A stretch of DNA of 49,717 bases from an uncultured beta proteobacterium. Its GTDB lineage: Bacteria; Pseudomonadota; Gammaproteobacteria; Burkholderiales; Burkholderiaceae_C. The DNA is taken from NCBI GenBank assembly GCA_903828235.1, contig CAIKLM010000048.1, forward strand, positions 1 to 49,717, read 5' to 3'. This document shows, piece by piece, positions 30,403-38,842 of this stretch (position 1 is its first letter; every line of letters starts with the position of its first letter). Below the pieces are notes generated by a model. It was not told the DNA's origin. It worked only from the letters and a program-made list of their open reading frames with translations, and did no database searches. The position numbers and the translations under genes are program-made.

Positions 30403-30453
30403 GAGGTTCGTGGCAGTTGACTGGATGCCTATACAGTCGACGCCATCGTGACG

Positions 30454-32541
30454 ATGGCTCCTGTCCTCACCGCCGAGCAGCAGGCCGCCGTGGCCCACGG
30501 CGACACGCCGCTGCTGGTGGTGGCCGGCGCCGGCAGCGGCAAGACGACCATGCTCTCGGCCCGCCTGGCCGAGCTGGTCCGGCGCGGGGCCGACCCGCAG
30601 CGCATCCTGCTGCTGAGCTTCTCGCGCCGCTCCGCGCACGAGTTGGCCGAACGCGCCGCCGCCCGGCTGCACGCCGCGCTCGGCCTGCCCGCCACCACGC
30701 CCGCGCCGCGCCTGCCCTGGTGCGGCACCTTCCACGGCGTCGCGGCACGCCTGCTGCGCGACGAGGCCGCGGCGCTGGGGCTGGACCCCGGCTTCTCGGT
30801 GCTCGACGCCGCCGACGCCGAGGAACTGATGGCGCAGCAGCGACTGGCGCTGGGGCTGGCCGCGCGCTCGGTGGCCGAGCACCGCGTGCCCACGCCGGCC
30901 GCCTGCCTGGCCATCCACTCGCGCTGCGTCGGCACCGGTCAGCCGCTGGCCGAGGTGCTGCGCCGCCACTTCCCGTGGTGCCGGGCGCCCGGCGACGACT
31001 CCGGCCGCGCGCTGGCCGGCCTGTTCCAGGCCTACGGCGCCGCCAAGCTGCAGCAACGCCTGCTCGACTACGACGACCTGCTGGACGCCTGGCGCCTGGC
31101 CCTGGACCACGAGCCCGTGGCGAGCCGGCTGCGCGCGCGCTTCGACCACGTGCTCGTCGACGAGGTGCAGGACCTCAACCCGCTGCAGTGGCACATCGTC
31201 GAGGCGCTGCGCCCTGCGGGCGCCGGCCTCACGGCGGTGGGCGACGACGCGCAGGCCATCTACGGCTTCCGGGGCGCCGAAGTGGCCGGCATGCTGGGCT
31301 TCCCGGCGCGCTGCACGCCCGCGGCGCGCGTGCTGACGCTCACGCGCAACCACCGCAGCACGCCCGAGATCGTGGCCGCGGGCAATGCCGTCATCGCCCA
31401 GGCGCGCGAGCGCTTCGCCAAGACGCTGACCAGCCCCCGCCCGCCCGGCGCGCGGCCGACGCTCCACCTGGTGCCCGACGAGGCGGCCGAGGCACGCGAC
31501 GTGGCCCGCGCCGTGCTCGAGGCGCGCGAAGGCGGCCTGGCGCTGCGCCGCCAGGCCGTGCTGTTCCGCACCGCCACGCACAGCCAGGCCCTGGAGCTCG
31601 AGCTGCTGCGGCGGCGCGTGCCCTACGTCAAGTTCGGTGGCCTGCGCTTCCTGGAAGCCGCCCACGTGAAGGACGTGCTGGCCGTGCTGCGCTGGGCCGA
31701 CAACCCGGCGGCCGCGCTGGCCGCGCAGCGCGTGGCGCGGCTGGTGCCCGCCATCGGGCCGGCGGCGCTGCAGCGCTTCGCGGCCGTCGGCCACGACCTC
31801 GCCGTCTTCGAGCCCCCGCGCACGGCCGCCGCGCCGTGGCAGGCGCTGCGCGAGCTGATGGCGGCGCTGCGCGGCCCGCAGGCGCGCTGGCCCGACGACC
31901 TGGCCCGCGTGCTGGGGTGGTACGAGCCGCACCTGCAGCGGCTGCACGCCGACGCCGCGCAGCGCGCCACCGAGCTGCAGCAGATGTCCGCCAGCGCCGC
32001 GCGACAGCGCGACCGCCTGAGCTTCGTGACCGAGCTGCTGCTCGAGCCGCCGGCGGCCCATGGCGCCGAGGCCGGCCGGCCGCTGCTCGACGACGACTGG
32101 CTCACGCTGTCGACGCTGCACTCGGCCAAGGGCCAGGAGTGGAGCGCGGTGCACGTGCTGCGCGTCGTCGACGGCGCGATCCCGTCCGACCTGGCCACCG
32201 GCCACGCCCACGAGATCGACGAGGAACGGCGCCTGCTCTACGTGGGCATGAGCCGCGCCCGCGACGCGCTGGCGCTGTGGGCGCCGCAGAACTTCCACGT
32301 CACGCAGCAGCGCGCCTGGGGCGGGCGCCACGTCACGGCCCTGCGCTCGCGCTTCATCGACGACGCGGTGATGGCCACGCTCGAGGCCGTCGTGCCCTCG
32401 CCCGATGCCGATGACGCCGGGGCCATCCTGACTGGCGCAGCGCCGGCGCCGCCTGCGCCCGCACCCCCGACCGAACCATCCGAACCGGGGGGCCTGCTGG
32501 CCGAACTGGCCCGCCAGCGCCGCACCGGCTGGGCACAATGA
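30454..32541 (+). CDS. UvrD/Rep-family superfamily 1 DNA helicase
   Basis: 695 residues. All SF1A motifs are present: I GAGSGKTT near residue 30, Ia LSFSRRSAHEL, II VLVDEVQDLN, III VGDDAQAIYGFRG, IV region with LTRNHRST, V STLHSAKGQEWSAVHV, VI EERRLLYVGMSRARDAL. It is close in size to Rep (673) and UvrD (720) but has a distinct middle and an Ala/Pro-rich tail, so it is likely an accessory helicase rather than the main UvrD. A GTG at 30448 would add two residues; neither start has a clear ribosome site. The small repeat protein gene follows 34 bases later. Confidence 0.9.
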   Translation: MAPVLTAEQQAAVAHGDTPLLVVAGAGSGKTTMLSARLAELVRRGADPQRILLLSFSRRSAHELAERAAARLHAALGLPATTPAPRLPWCGTFHGVAARLLRDEAAALGLDPGFSVLDAADAEELMAQQRLALGLAARSVAEHRVPTPAACLAIHSRCVGTGQPLAEVLRRHFPWCRAPGDDSGRALAGLFQAYGAAKLQQRLLDYDDLLDAWRLALDHEPVASRLRARFDHVLVDEVQDLNPLQWHIVEALRPAGAGLTAVGDDAQAIYGFRGAEVAGMLGFPARCTPAARVLTLTRNHRSTPEIVAAGNAVIAQARERFAKTLTSPRPPGARPTLHLVPDEAAEARDVARAVLEAREGGLALRRQAVLFRTATHSQALELELLRRRVPYVKFGGLRFLEAAHVKDVLAVLRWADNPAAALAAQRVARLVPAIGPAALQRFAAVGHDLAVFEPPRTAAAPWQALRELMAALRGPQARWPDDLARVLGWYEPHLQRLHADAAQRATELQQMSASAARQRDRLSFVTELLLEPPAAHGAEAGRPLLDDDWLTLSTLHSAKGQEWSAVHVLRVVDGAIPSDLATGHAHEIDEERRLLYVGMSRARDALALWAPQNFHVTQQRAWGGRHVTALRSRFIDDAVMATLEAVVPSPDADDAGAILTGAAPAPPAPAPPTEPSEPGGLLAELARQRRTGWAQ

Positions 32542-32575
32542 GGCCGACCGCCCCGTCGCCCCCAGAAGGACGCCC

Positions 32576-33112
32576 ATGAGCACCAGCGCCGAACCCCGCC
32601 CCGCCGACACGCTGCCGGGGCTGATGCGATCGCTGGGCGCGCGCGCCCACCAGCTGCGCGCCGCCACGCGGGCCGCCGACCACTACCTGGCCCTGGAAGC
32701 CTGTGCCGAGCACGACACCGGCGCCTGGCTGCTGAGCAGCGCCGTGGCGCTCGCGGAGGACCTGGCCGCCGACCTGGACGGGCTGGCCCGCACGCTGAAG
32801 GAGCGCAGCGCCGAAGCGGGCCTGCAGCACAAGCTGGTGCCCTTGCGCGCCCGCGCCCACCAGCTGCACGCGGCGGCCAAGGCGGCGGACCGCTTCCTGG
32901 AGCAGGACTCCCGAGAGGACCGCGATGTCGGCGGCTGGCTGGTGCCGATGGCCCAGCAACTGGCCACCCGGCTGGCCAACGAGCTCGACGACGCCCTGGC
33001 CGCGATGCGCCGCCCCGCCGCGGCGGACAAGCCCGCGCCCGTGGAACCGCACGACCCCGCCCTGGCGCGGCGCATCAATGCCGCCACGGCACCGCTGCGC
33101 GGCGCCGCCTGA
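32576..33112 (+). CDS. Unknown two-repeat helical protein
   Basis: 178 residues, not recognised. The protein is an internal duplication with an exact 70-residue offset: residues about 20-71 and 90-141 share RARAHQL, AA..AAD.(Y/F)L, D.G.WL and an A..LA..L..(D/E)LD pattern (R23/R93, D35/D105, W51/W121, D68/D138). Both halves are predicted helical; there is no signal peptide or membrane segment. AGAAGGA precedes the ATG. Close spacing after the helicase gene suggests cotranscription. Confidence 0.78.
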   Translation: MSTSAEPRPADTLPGLMRSLGARAHQLRAATRAADHYLALEACAEHDTGAWLLSSAVALAEDLAADLDGLARTLKERSAEAGLQHKLVPLRARAHQLHAAAKAADRFLEQDSREDRDVGGWLVPMAQQLATRLANELDDALAAMRRPAAADKPAPVEPHDPALARRINAATAPLRGAA

Positions 33113-33146
33113 TCGCGGCGGCACGCCGGGCTGGGCCGGCAACCGA

Positions 33147-33223
33147 TGGTCGGGGTGAAAGGATTCGAACCTTCGACCCATTGCTCCCAAAGCAATTGCG
33201 CTACCAGGCTGCGCTACACCCCG
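33147..33223 (-). tRNA. tRNA-Pro (TGG)
   Basis: 77 bases on the minus strand. Acceptor stem CGGGGTG/CACCCCG, anticodon stem ATTGC/GCAAT with loop TTTGGGA (anticodon TGG, proline), T arm GGTTCGAATCC, discriminator A and encoded CCA. It lies 34 bases beyond the end of the convergent repeat-protein gene and downstream of rraA on the same strand. Confidence 0.96.
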
Positions 33224-33240
33224 ACGTGACGCGGATTCTA

Positions 33241-33330
33241 GTCAGCCGCCATGCAGCGGCCGACTTGACGATCAGCCGGCATGCAGCGGCTGGCTTGCCG
33301 ATCAGCCGCCATGCAGCGGCTGGTGGCTGA
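33241..33330. repeat. Three 30-bp tandem repeats over the rraA 3' end
   Basis: Units begin at 33241, 33271 and 33301 (GTCAGCCGCC, ATCAGCCGGC, ATCAGCCGCC), each followed by ATGCAGCGGC and a more variable last third. The rightmost unit is the last codons and stop of the rraA-like gene. The other two are copies placed just beyond the stop, each repeating the stop codon in the same frame because the period is a multiple of three. Confidence 0.9.
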
Positions 33331-33799
33331 CGACGATGCCGTCCGCGTCGGCGTACAGCCAGTCGCCGGGCCGCACCACCACGCCGCGCAGCCGCACGGG
33401 CCCGCCTTGCGATCCGGTGCCGCGCTTGGCCGGCGGCATCGGGCACAGCGCCAGCGCGCGCACGCCCACCGCGGTGGCGCGCAGCTCGGCCACGTCGCGG
33501 ACCGCGCCGTCGACCACGATGCCCGCCCACCCGTTGCGGGCCGCCGCCGCCGCCAGGTTGCCGCCCACCAGCGCCGTGCGCAGGCTGCCGCCCCCGTCCA
33601 CCACCAGCACCCGGCCCTGGCCGGGACTGTCGAGCAGGGACTTCACGATCAGGTTGTCCTCCACGCACTGCACGGTGGCCACGGGCCCGGCAAAGCGCGG
33701 CAGACCGCCGTAGTCGTGCCACTCGGGCGGCAGCACGCGCAGCGCGGTGGGGTCGTCGCGGAAGGGGTCGCAGAGGTCGCAGGTGGCGAAGTCGATCAT
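33302..33799 (-). CDS. RraA-type protein (4-hydroxy-4-methyl-2-oxoglutarate aldolase family)
   Basis: 165 residues. It follows E. coli RraA closely: FATCDLCDPF at the start, VATVQCVEDN, RVLVVDGGGSLRTALVGGNLA, and LYADADGIVVS near the end. RraA inhibits RNase E; the same fold serves as class II HMG/CHA aldolase, where Gly-x20-Arg-Asp is needed. Here GAVRDVAEL keeps the Arg-Asp pair that E. coli RraA lacks (RQVDD), so aldolase or oxaloacetate decarboxylase activity remains possible. Start ATG at 33799. The 3' end is part of a tandem repeat. Confidence 0.85.
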   Translation of the reverse strand: MIDFATCDLCDPFRDDPTALRVLPPEWHDYGGLPRFAGPVATVQCVEDNLIVKSLLDSPGQGRVLVVDGGGSLRTALVGGNLAAAAARNGWAGIVVDGAVRDVAELRATAVGVRALALCPMPPAKRGTGSQGGPVRLRGVVVRPGDWLYADADGIVVSHQPLHGG

Positions 33800-33856
33800 G
33801 GCGTGTCGCGTCGGTGCCCCGGCGGGGCGTCGCGGCGAGCCTAGCATCGCGCCCTC

Positions 33857-34783
33857 ATGCCGAACGCCGCCCCGCCTGCTCTGCCACCGTCCGCCCCAGG
33901 CGCGCCGCTGATCGCCGCCTGCCTGGCGGCCACCTGGCTGATCTGGGGCTCGACCTACCTCGCCATCAAGTGGGCGCTGCCCAGCTTCCCGCCCTTCTTC
34001 CAGATGGGCACGCGCTTCCTGGCCGCCGGGGGCCTGCTGATGGCCTGGGTGCTGCTGCGCGGCGCGCGGCTGCCGACCCGGGCCGAGTGGATCAGCGCCG
34101 CCGTGCTGGGCGCCCTGATGCTGGGCGGCGGCTTCGGCGCCACCGCGGTGGCGCAGACCACGGTGAGCTCCGGCCTCGTGGTGGCCTTCATCGCGGTGGT
34201 GCCGGCGCTGGTGGCGCTGGCCGAGTGGCCCTACGGCGTGCGCCCCAGCCGGCGCGAGGCCGCCGGCATCGCGCTGGGCCTGGTGGGCGTGGTGCTGCTG
34301 TCGCGCGGCGCGGGCTTCGGCGCGTCGCTGCCGGGCCTGCTGTGGCTGACGCTGGCCTGCGTCACCTGGAGCGTGGGCAGCGTGTGGGCGCGCCATGGCC
34401 TGCCCCGCGCGCTGGGTGGCGGCGCGCTGGCGATGGCGCCGGGCGCGGCCGGCTACGCCAGCCAGATGCTGGCCGGCGGGGCGCTGCTCGCGCTGGCCGC
34501 GCTGGCCGACGGCGAGCGCCCGGCCTGGCCGCCCGAGGGCCGCGCCCTGCTGTCCTGGGCCTACCTCGTGGTGGCCGGCAGCCTCGTCGCCTTCTCGGCC
34601 TACATGGTGCTGCTGCAGCGCACCAGCACCGCGCTGGCGTCGAGCTACACCTTCGTCAACCCGGTGATCGGCCTCGTGCTGGGCGTCACGCTGGGCGGCG
34701 AGGTGGTGACGACCGGCGAGTGGCTGGCCGCCGCGGTGGTGTGCGCCGGCGTGCTGCTGCTGCTGCGGCCCCCGCGGCGCTGA
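33857..34783 (+). CDS. EamA/DMT-family exporter (YedA-like)
   Basis: 308 residues with ten hydrophobic segments in two EamA halves. The first reads TWLIWGSTYLAIKWALPSFPPFFQMGTRF, matching YedA/RhaT-type drug/metabolite transporters; the second includes LLQRTSTALASSYTFVNPVIGLVLG. These proteins export amino acids or small metabolites; the substrate is unknown. The gene is divergent from rraA with 57 bases between and is followed by a convergent hydrolase gene. Confidence 0.88.
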   Translation: MPNAAPPALPPSAPGAPLIAACLAATWLIWGSTYLAIKWALPSFPPFFQMGTRFLAAGGLLMAWVLLRGARLPTRAEWISAAVLGALMLGGGFGATAVAQTTVSSGLVVAFIAVVPALVALAEWPYGVRPSRREAAGIALGLVGVVLLSRGAGFGASLPGLLWLTLACVTWSVGSVWARHGLPRALGGGALAMAPGAAGYASQMLAGGALLALAALADGERPAWPPEGRALLSWAYLVVAGSLVAFSAYMVLLQRTSTALASSYTFVNPVIGLVLGVTLGGEVVTTGEWLAAAVVCAGVLLLLRPPRR

Positions 34784-34816
34784 GCGACGGCACCGCGGGC
34801 CCGCATCCCCGGCGGC

Positions 34817-35743
34817 TCAGCGCCTCTCGGCGCCTTTCGCCGCCAGCCCCGGGTCCACGTGCCTGCGCAGGAACTCCAGCACCGTCGGCCGCCAGGCCGA
34901 TGGATCCTGGGTGAACAGCCCGTGGCCGTCCTTGCCGTTGGGCGGGAACAGCACGAACTCGCCCTGGCCGCCGGCGGCCTGGAAGGCGTCGAACCACTGT
35001 CGCGGGTACACCGGGCCCATCCACTGGTCGTTCTCGGCGTACACCCACAGGGTGGGGATGCGGGCGGTGCGCCCATAGCCGGCGAACAGGTCGCGCAGGC
35101 CCGGCGTGTCGCAGGGCTGCTGCGGCTGGGTCAGCGGGTTGGCCCCGCCGCCGCCGGCGAAGTTGATGGCGGCAAGGACCCCCGGCGCGCCCTTGGCCGC
35201 CACGGCGATGGCGGTGGCGCCGCCGAAAGACTGGCCCAGCACCAGCACGCGGTCGGCCTGCACGTCGGGCCGCTGCCGCACCTGGTCGAGGACCTGCAGG
35301 GTCTGCGCGGCCGCGGCCTCGTAGCCCGGCGGGTACCGCTTCCGGCCGCAGGGGCCGGTGTCCTCCACGTCCTCGCCGCCGCTCACCCTGTACCCGAGCC
35401 GGGTGGGGACGACGACCAGGAAGCCCATGCCGGCGAGCCAGCGCGCGTTGGTGATGGCGGTGGCCCGCCCGAACGCGGCCCGCTGGGCCGCATCGGCCGC
35501 CCGGCCGTGGTTGATGAGCGCGATGGGCCTCGGCACCGGGCTGGTGCTGTCCTGGTACACGCTGACGACGATGGGCTGCTCGACGACGCGGCCGTAGGCG
35601 TTGGCGACCTTGACCGGCACCTCGATGACCTGCTCCACGAGCGCGGCGTGGGCAGGCAGCGCCACCGCCAGCAGCAAGGCGGCCCGCTGGATGGCTCGAC
35701 GCAGGAGTGGCGTGACGGCGCCCATGGCGGAGTGGGTATTCAT
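34817..35743 (-). CDS. Secreted alpha/beta hydrolase
   Basis: 308 residues with a signal peptide (about 1-34, RAALLLAVALPAHA), so the product is probably periplasmic. The fold has the oxyanion region IALINHGRA, the nucleophile elbow LGQSFGG (Ser near residue 170), an acid in ENDQW and a histidine in KDGHGLF, giving a complete catalytic triad of the dienelactone-hydrolase type. Two cysteine-containing loops (DTGPCGRKR and QQPCDTPG) could form a disulfide. The ATG at 35743 overlaps the stop of the upstream ThDP enzyme gene (ATGA); an internal ATG at 35725 is possible. Confidence 0.82.
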   Translation of the reverse strand: MNTHSAMGAVTPLLRRAIQRAALLLAVALPAHAALVEQVIEVPVKVANAYGRVVEQPIVVSVYQDSTSPVPRPIALINHGRAADAAQRAAFGRATAITNARWLAGMGFLVVVPTRLGYRVSGGEDVEDTGPCGRKRYPPGYEAAAAQTLQVLDQVRQRPDVQADRVLVLGQSFGGATAIAVAAKGAPGVLAAINFAGGGGANPLTQPQQPCDTPGLRDLFAGYGRTARIPTLWVYAENDQWMGPVYPRQWFDAFQAAGGQGEFVLFPPNGKDGHGLFTQDPSAWRPTVLEFLRRHVDPGLAAKGAERR

Positions 35744-37458
35744 CGCTTCAGCGCCGCCTCGCGGATCGCACCGAGCGTCGTGCGCGACGTGATCACGTCG
35801 GCCGGCAGCTTCAGGTGCAGCAGCGCCGGGCGGCCCTGGGTCTCAGCCGCGGCGATGCAGCGTTCAATCGCCGCCACCGCGTCGGCCGTGGTGGCGGCGA
35901 ACTCGCCGTGCCAGCCGTAGGCACGCGCCAGCGCCGCGAAGTCGGGGTTGAAGAGGTCGGAGCCGCTCACCCGCGCCGGGTACTCGCGCTCTTGGTGCAT
36001 GCGGATCGTGCCGTAGGTGCCGTTGTCGACCACGATGCTCAGCAGCCGCTTCGCGCCGTAGCCGGTGGCAGTGGCGAGCTCCTGGCCGTTCATCAGGAAG
36101 TCGCCGTCGCCCGCCAGGTTGACGACCCAGCGATGCGGCTGCAGCAGGCTCGCCGCCACCGCCGCCGGCAGCCCGTAGCCCATGGCGCCGCTGGTGGGCG
36201 CCAGCTGCGTGCGCCCGTGGTGCTGCAGGCCCGGCAGCACGCCGTAGCGGTGCAGCCAGCCGGCGAAGTTGCCGGCGCCGTTGGTGTAGACGGTGCTCTC
36301 GGGCAGCAGCCGCTGCAGCGTCTTGACCACCACCGCCAGGTCCATGGGCTCGACGGGGGGTGCCTGGAGGTTGGCCTCGTAGTCGGCGCGCGCCGCCTCG
36401 GCGTGGGCGCGCCAGCGCAGTTCCGGCGGCGCGGTCAGTGCCTCCAGCGACTTGGCCGCCGCCGGCATCGCGGCCTGGATCGGCAGGTCGGCGGCGTACA
36501 CGCGCCCCAACTCCTCGGGGCCGGGGTGGATGTGCACCAGCGCCTGCGCCGGCCGCGGCGCGGCCAGCAGCGTGTAGCCGCCGGTGGTCATCTCGCCCAG
36601 GCGCACGCCCAGCGCGATCACCAGGTCGGCCTCGCGGATGCGCGCCGCGAGCCGGGGGTTGATGCCGATGCCCACGTCGCCCGCGTACAGCGGGTGGCGG
36701 TTGTCGAAGGTGTCCTGGAAGCGCCAGCCGCAGGCCACGGGCAGCTGCCAGTTCTCGGCGAAGCGCTGCAGCGCCGCCGCCGCCTCGGCGTCCCAGCCCG
36801 GGCCGCCGGCGATGACGATGGGCCTCTGGGCCGCGACCAGCCGCGCGCGCAGTTCGCGCAGCGCCCCCGGCGCCGGCCAGGCCCGCACGGGCTCCACGCG
36901 GGGCAGCACGGGTGCGGCAGTCGGCGTGGTGAGCATGTCCTCGGGCAGCGCCAGCACCACCGGGCCCGGCCGGCCCTGCATCGCGGTGTGGAAGGCGCGC
37001 GCCACGTACTCGGGCAGGCGGTCGGCGCTGTCGACCTGCGCCGCCCACTTGGCCAGGCCCAGCGTGCCCGGGCCGAACATCTGGCGGTAGTCCAGCTCCT
37101 GGAAGGCCTCACGGTCGCGCTGGTCGCTGGCCACCTGGCCCACGAACAGCACCATCGGGGTCGAGTCCTGGAACGCGGTGTGCACGCCGATGCTGGCGTT
37201 GGTGGCACCGGGGCCGCGCGTCACCAGGCACACGCCCGGGCGCCCGGTGAGCTTGCCCTGAGCCTCCGCCATGAAGGCCGCGCCGCCTTCCTGCCGGCAG
37301 GCGACGAAGCGGATGCGCCCGCGGTGCTCGTGGAAGCCGTCGAGCACCGCAAGGTAGCTCTCGCCGGGCACGCCGAAGCAGGTGGTGACGCCTTGTTCGA
37401 TCAGCGCCTGCACCAGCGCGTGGCCGGCCAGGCGGGAGGGGGTGGGCGGCGTGGACAT
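35740..37458 (-). CDS. Thiamine-diphosphate enzyme, acetolactate synthase-like
   Basis: 572 residues with three domains: PYR (1-180, with the catalytic Glu in ACRQEGGAAF near 54 and RGPGATNASIG), a central FAD/NAD-like domain (about 195-330) and PP (about 380-550, with ThDP motif GDGDFLMNGQEL ... VVDNGTYGTIR). Biosynthetic acetolactate synthases have a small subunit gene next door; none is here. Related stand-alone proteins include oxalyl-CoA decarboxylase, sulfoacetaldehyde acetyltransferase and IolD-like hydrolases. Exact reaction unknown. Start ATG at 37458. Coupled to the secreted hydrolase downstream. Confidence 0.87.
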   Translation of the reverse strand: MSTPPTPSRLAGHALVQALIEQGVTTCFGVPGESYLAVLDGFHEHRGRIRFVACRQEGGAAFMAEAQGKLTGRPGVCLVTRGPGATNASIGVHTAFQDSTPMVLFVGQVASDQRDREAFQELDYRQMFGPGTLGLAKWAAQVDSADRLPEYVARAFHTAMQGRPGPVVLALPEDMLTTPTAAPVLPRVEPVRAWPAPGALRELRARLVAAQRPIVIAGGPGWDAEAAAALQRFAENWQLPVACGWRFQDTFDNRHPLYAGDVGIGINPRLAARIREADLVIALGVRLGEMTTGGYTLLAAPRPAQALVHIHPGPEELGRVYAADLPIQAAMPAAAKSLEALTAPPELRWRAHAEAARADYEANLQAPPVEPMDLAVVVKTLQRLLPESTVYTNGAGNFAGWLHRYGVLPGLQHHGRTQLAPTSGAMGYGLPAAVAASLLQPHRWVVNLAGDGDFLMNGQELATATGYGAKRLLSIVVDNGTYGTIRMHQEREYPARVSGSDLFNPDFAALARAYGWHGEFAATTADAVAAIERCIAAAETQGRPALLHLKLPADVITSRTTLGAIREAALKR

Positions 37459-37510
37459 GGGCGCGCACTGTATAGCGGCCCGGGGCCCGGGCGGGGCCAA
37501 CGCCCGGGGT

Positions 37511-38773
37511 TCAGGCCGCGGCCGCTGCCGCGCGCGGGCCCCGCAGCCGCAGCGCCACCAGCGACGCCGAGCCCACGCCCATCAGCAGCGCCAGCGCCGA
37601 GCCCCCGAACACGCTGCCGGCGTGGCCGTGGTCCATGAGCCAGCCGAACACCGGCGCGGCCAGCGCGAAGCCCACGTCCAGGCCCGAATACACCGTGCCG
37701 TACACGCGCCCGGTGGCCCCCGGCGGCGCCGCGCGCTTGATGAGCATGTCGCGCGAGGGCCCGGCCAGCCCCGTGCCGAAGCCGGCCAGGGCCGCCACGC
37801 CGGCGGCCAGCCAGGGCGGCAGCGCCCCGCTGGCCACCAGCAGCAGCAGCGCCGCACCGCTGGCCATGGCCACGCCGATGGTGAGCTCCAGCCGCTGCAC
37901 CCGCGCCACCACGAAGCCCCCGACCACCATGCCGGCCGCGCCGCACAGCATGTAGCCGGTGACGACGAAGGCCGTGGCCGACAGCGGCAGCCCGTACAGC
38001 GCCGCCAGCGCCGGGCTGGCGAAGCTCTGGATCGCGGCCAGCGCCGCCGTGCTCCAGAAGAAGAAGCCGAAGCACAGCCACACCGACGGCAGGCGCAGGA
38101 AGGCCATCGGGTGCTCGGCAGCGGCGGCGGCCGCCCCTGGGCGCGCCGCGTGGCCGGCGGTGGCCAGGCGGTCGTCGATGTCGTCGCGGCGCACGGCCAG
38201 CAGCACCAACACCGCCAGCGCCCACAGCGCCGCCGCCAGATAGGCGGCCCGCCATTGGCCCGAGAGCTCGGCCACGCCGATCAGCAGCACCGGCGCCACC
38301 GCCCAGCCCAGGTTGCCCGAGATGCCGTGCGCCGAGAACGCATGGCCCAGCCGCGCCGGCGACACGCGCTTGTTGAGGATGGTGAAGTCGGCCGGGTGGA
38401 AGGGCGCGTTGCCCACGCCCGCCAGCACCGCCGCCAGCACCAGGCCGCCGTAGCCCTGCGCCGAGGCCGCCGCCAGCGCCGCGGCGACGAAGAAGCCCAG
38501 CGCCGCCAGCAGCACGGGCCGCGCGCCGACGCGGTCGACGAGGAAGCCGGACATCGCCTGCCCGACGCCACTGATGACGAAGAACACCGACACCAGCAGC
38601 CCGAGTTCGGAGTAGCTGAGGCCGAACTCGCGCATGAACACCGGGAACAGCGGCGGCAGCAGCAGGTGGAAGAAGTGCGAGGTGGCGTGGGCCAGCCCCA
38701 CGAGGCCGATCACCGTGAAGTCGGCGCGGGCGCCGGCCGGCGCCGCCGGCGGCTTGGTAGCGAGGGACGACAT
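37511..38773 (-). CDS. MFS transporter, fosmidomycin-resistance (Fsr) type
   Basis: 420 residues, twelve hydrophobic segments. The loops GVGNAPFHPADFTILNK and LGHAFSAHGISGNLGWAVAP parallel the GTGSSVFHPE and QVGGNFG segments of E. coli Fsr. It is likely an exporter; the substrate cannot be read from sequence. It lies 52 bases upstream of the ThDP enzyme gene in the same direction and is divergent from the AraC-type regulator, its probable controller. Confidence 0.87.
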   Translation of the reverse strand: MSSLATKPPAAPAGARADFTVIGLVGLAHATSHFFHLLLPPLFPVFMREFGLSYSELGLLVSVFFVISGVGQAMSGFLVDRVGARPVLLAALGFFVAAALAAASAQGYGGLVLAAVLAGVGNAPFHPADFTILNKRVSPARLGHAFSAHGISGNLGWAVAPVLLIGVAELSGQWRAAYLAAALWALAVLVLLAVRRDDIDDRLATAGHAARPGAAAAAAEHPMAFLRLPSVWLCFGFFFWSTAALAAIQSFASPALAALYGLPLSATAFVVTGYMLCGAAGMVVGGFVVARVQRLELTIGVAMASGAALLLLVASGALPPWLAAGVAALAGFGTGLAGPSRDMLIKRAAPPGATGRVYGTVYSGLDVGFALAAPVFGWLMDHGHAGSVFGGSALALLMGVGSASLVALRLRGPRAAAAAA

Positions 38774-38842
38774 GCCCGCAGCCTAGCGACCGCTGCAGCG
38801 GCCGGGTTACGATAGCCGGCCAAGTTCTGTCGAAATCGCGCC

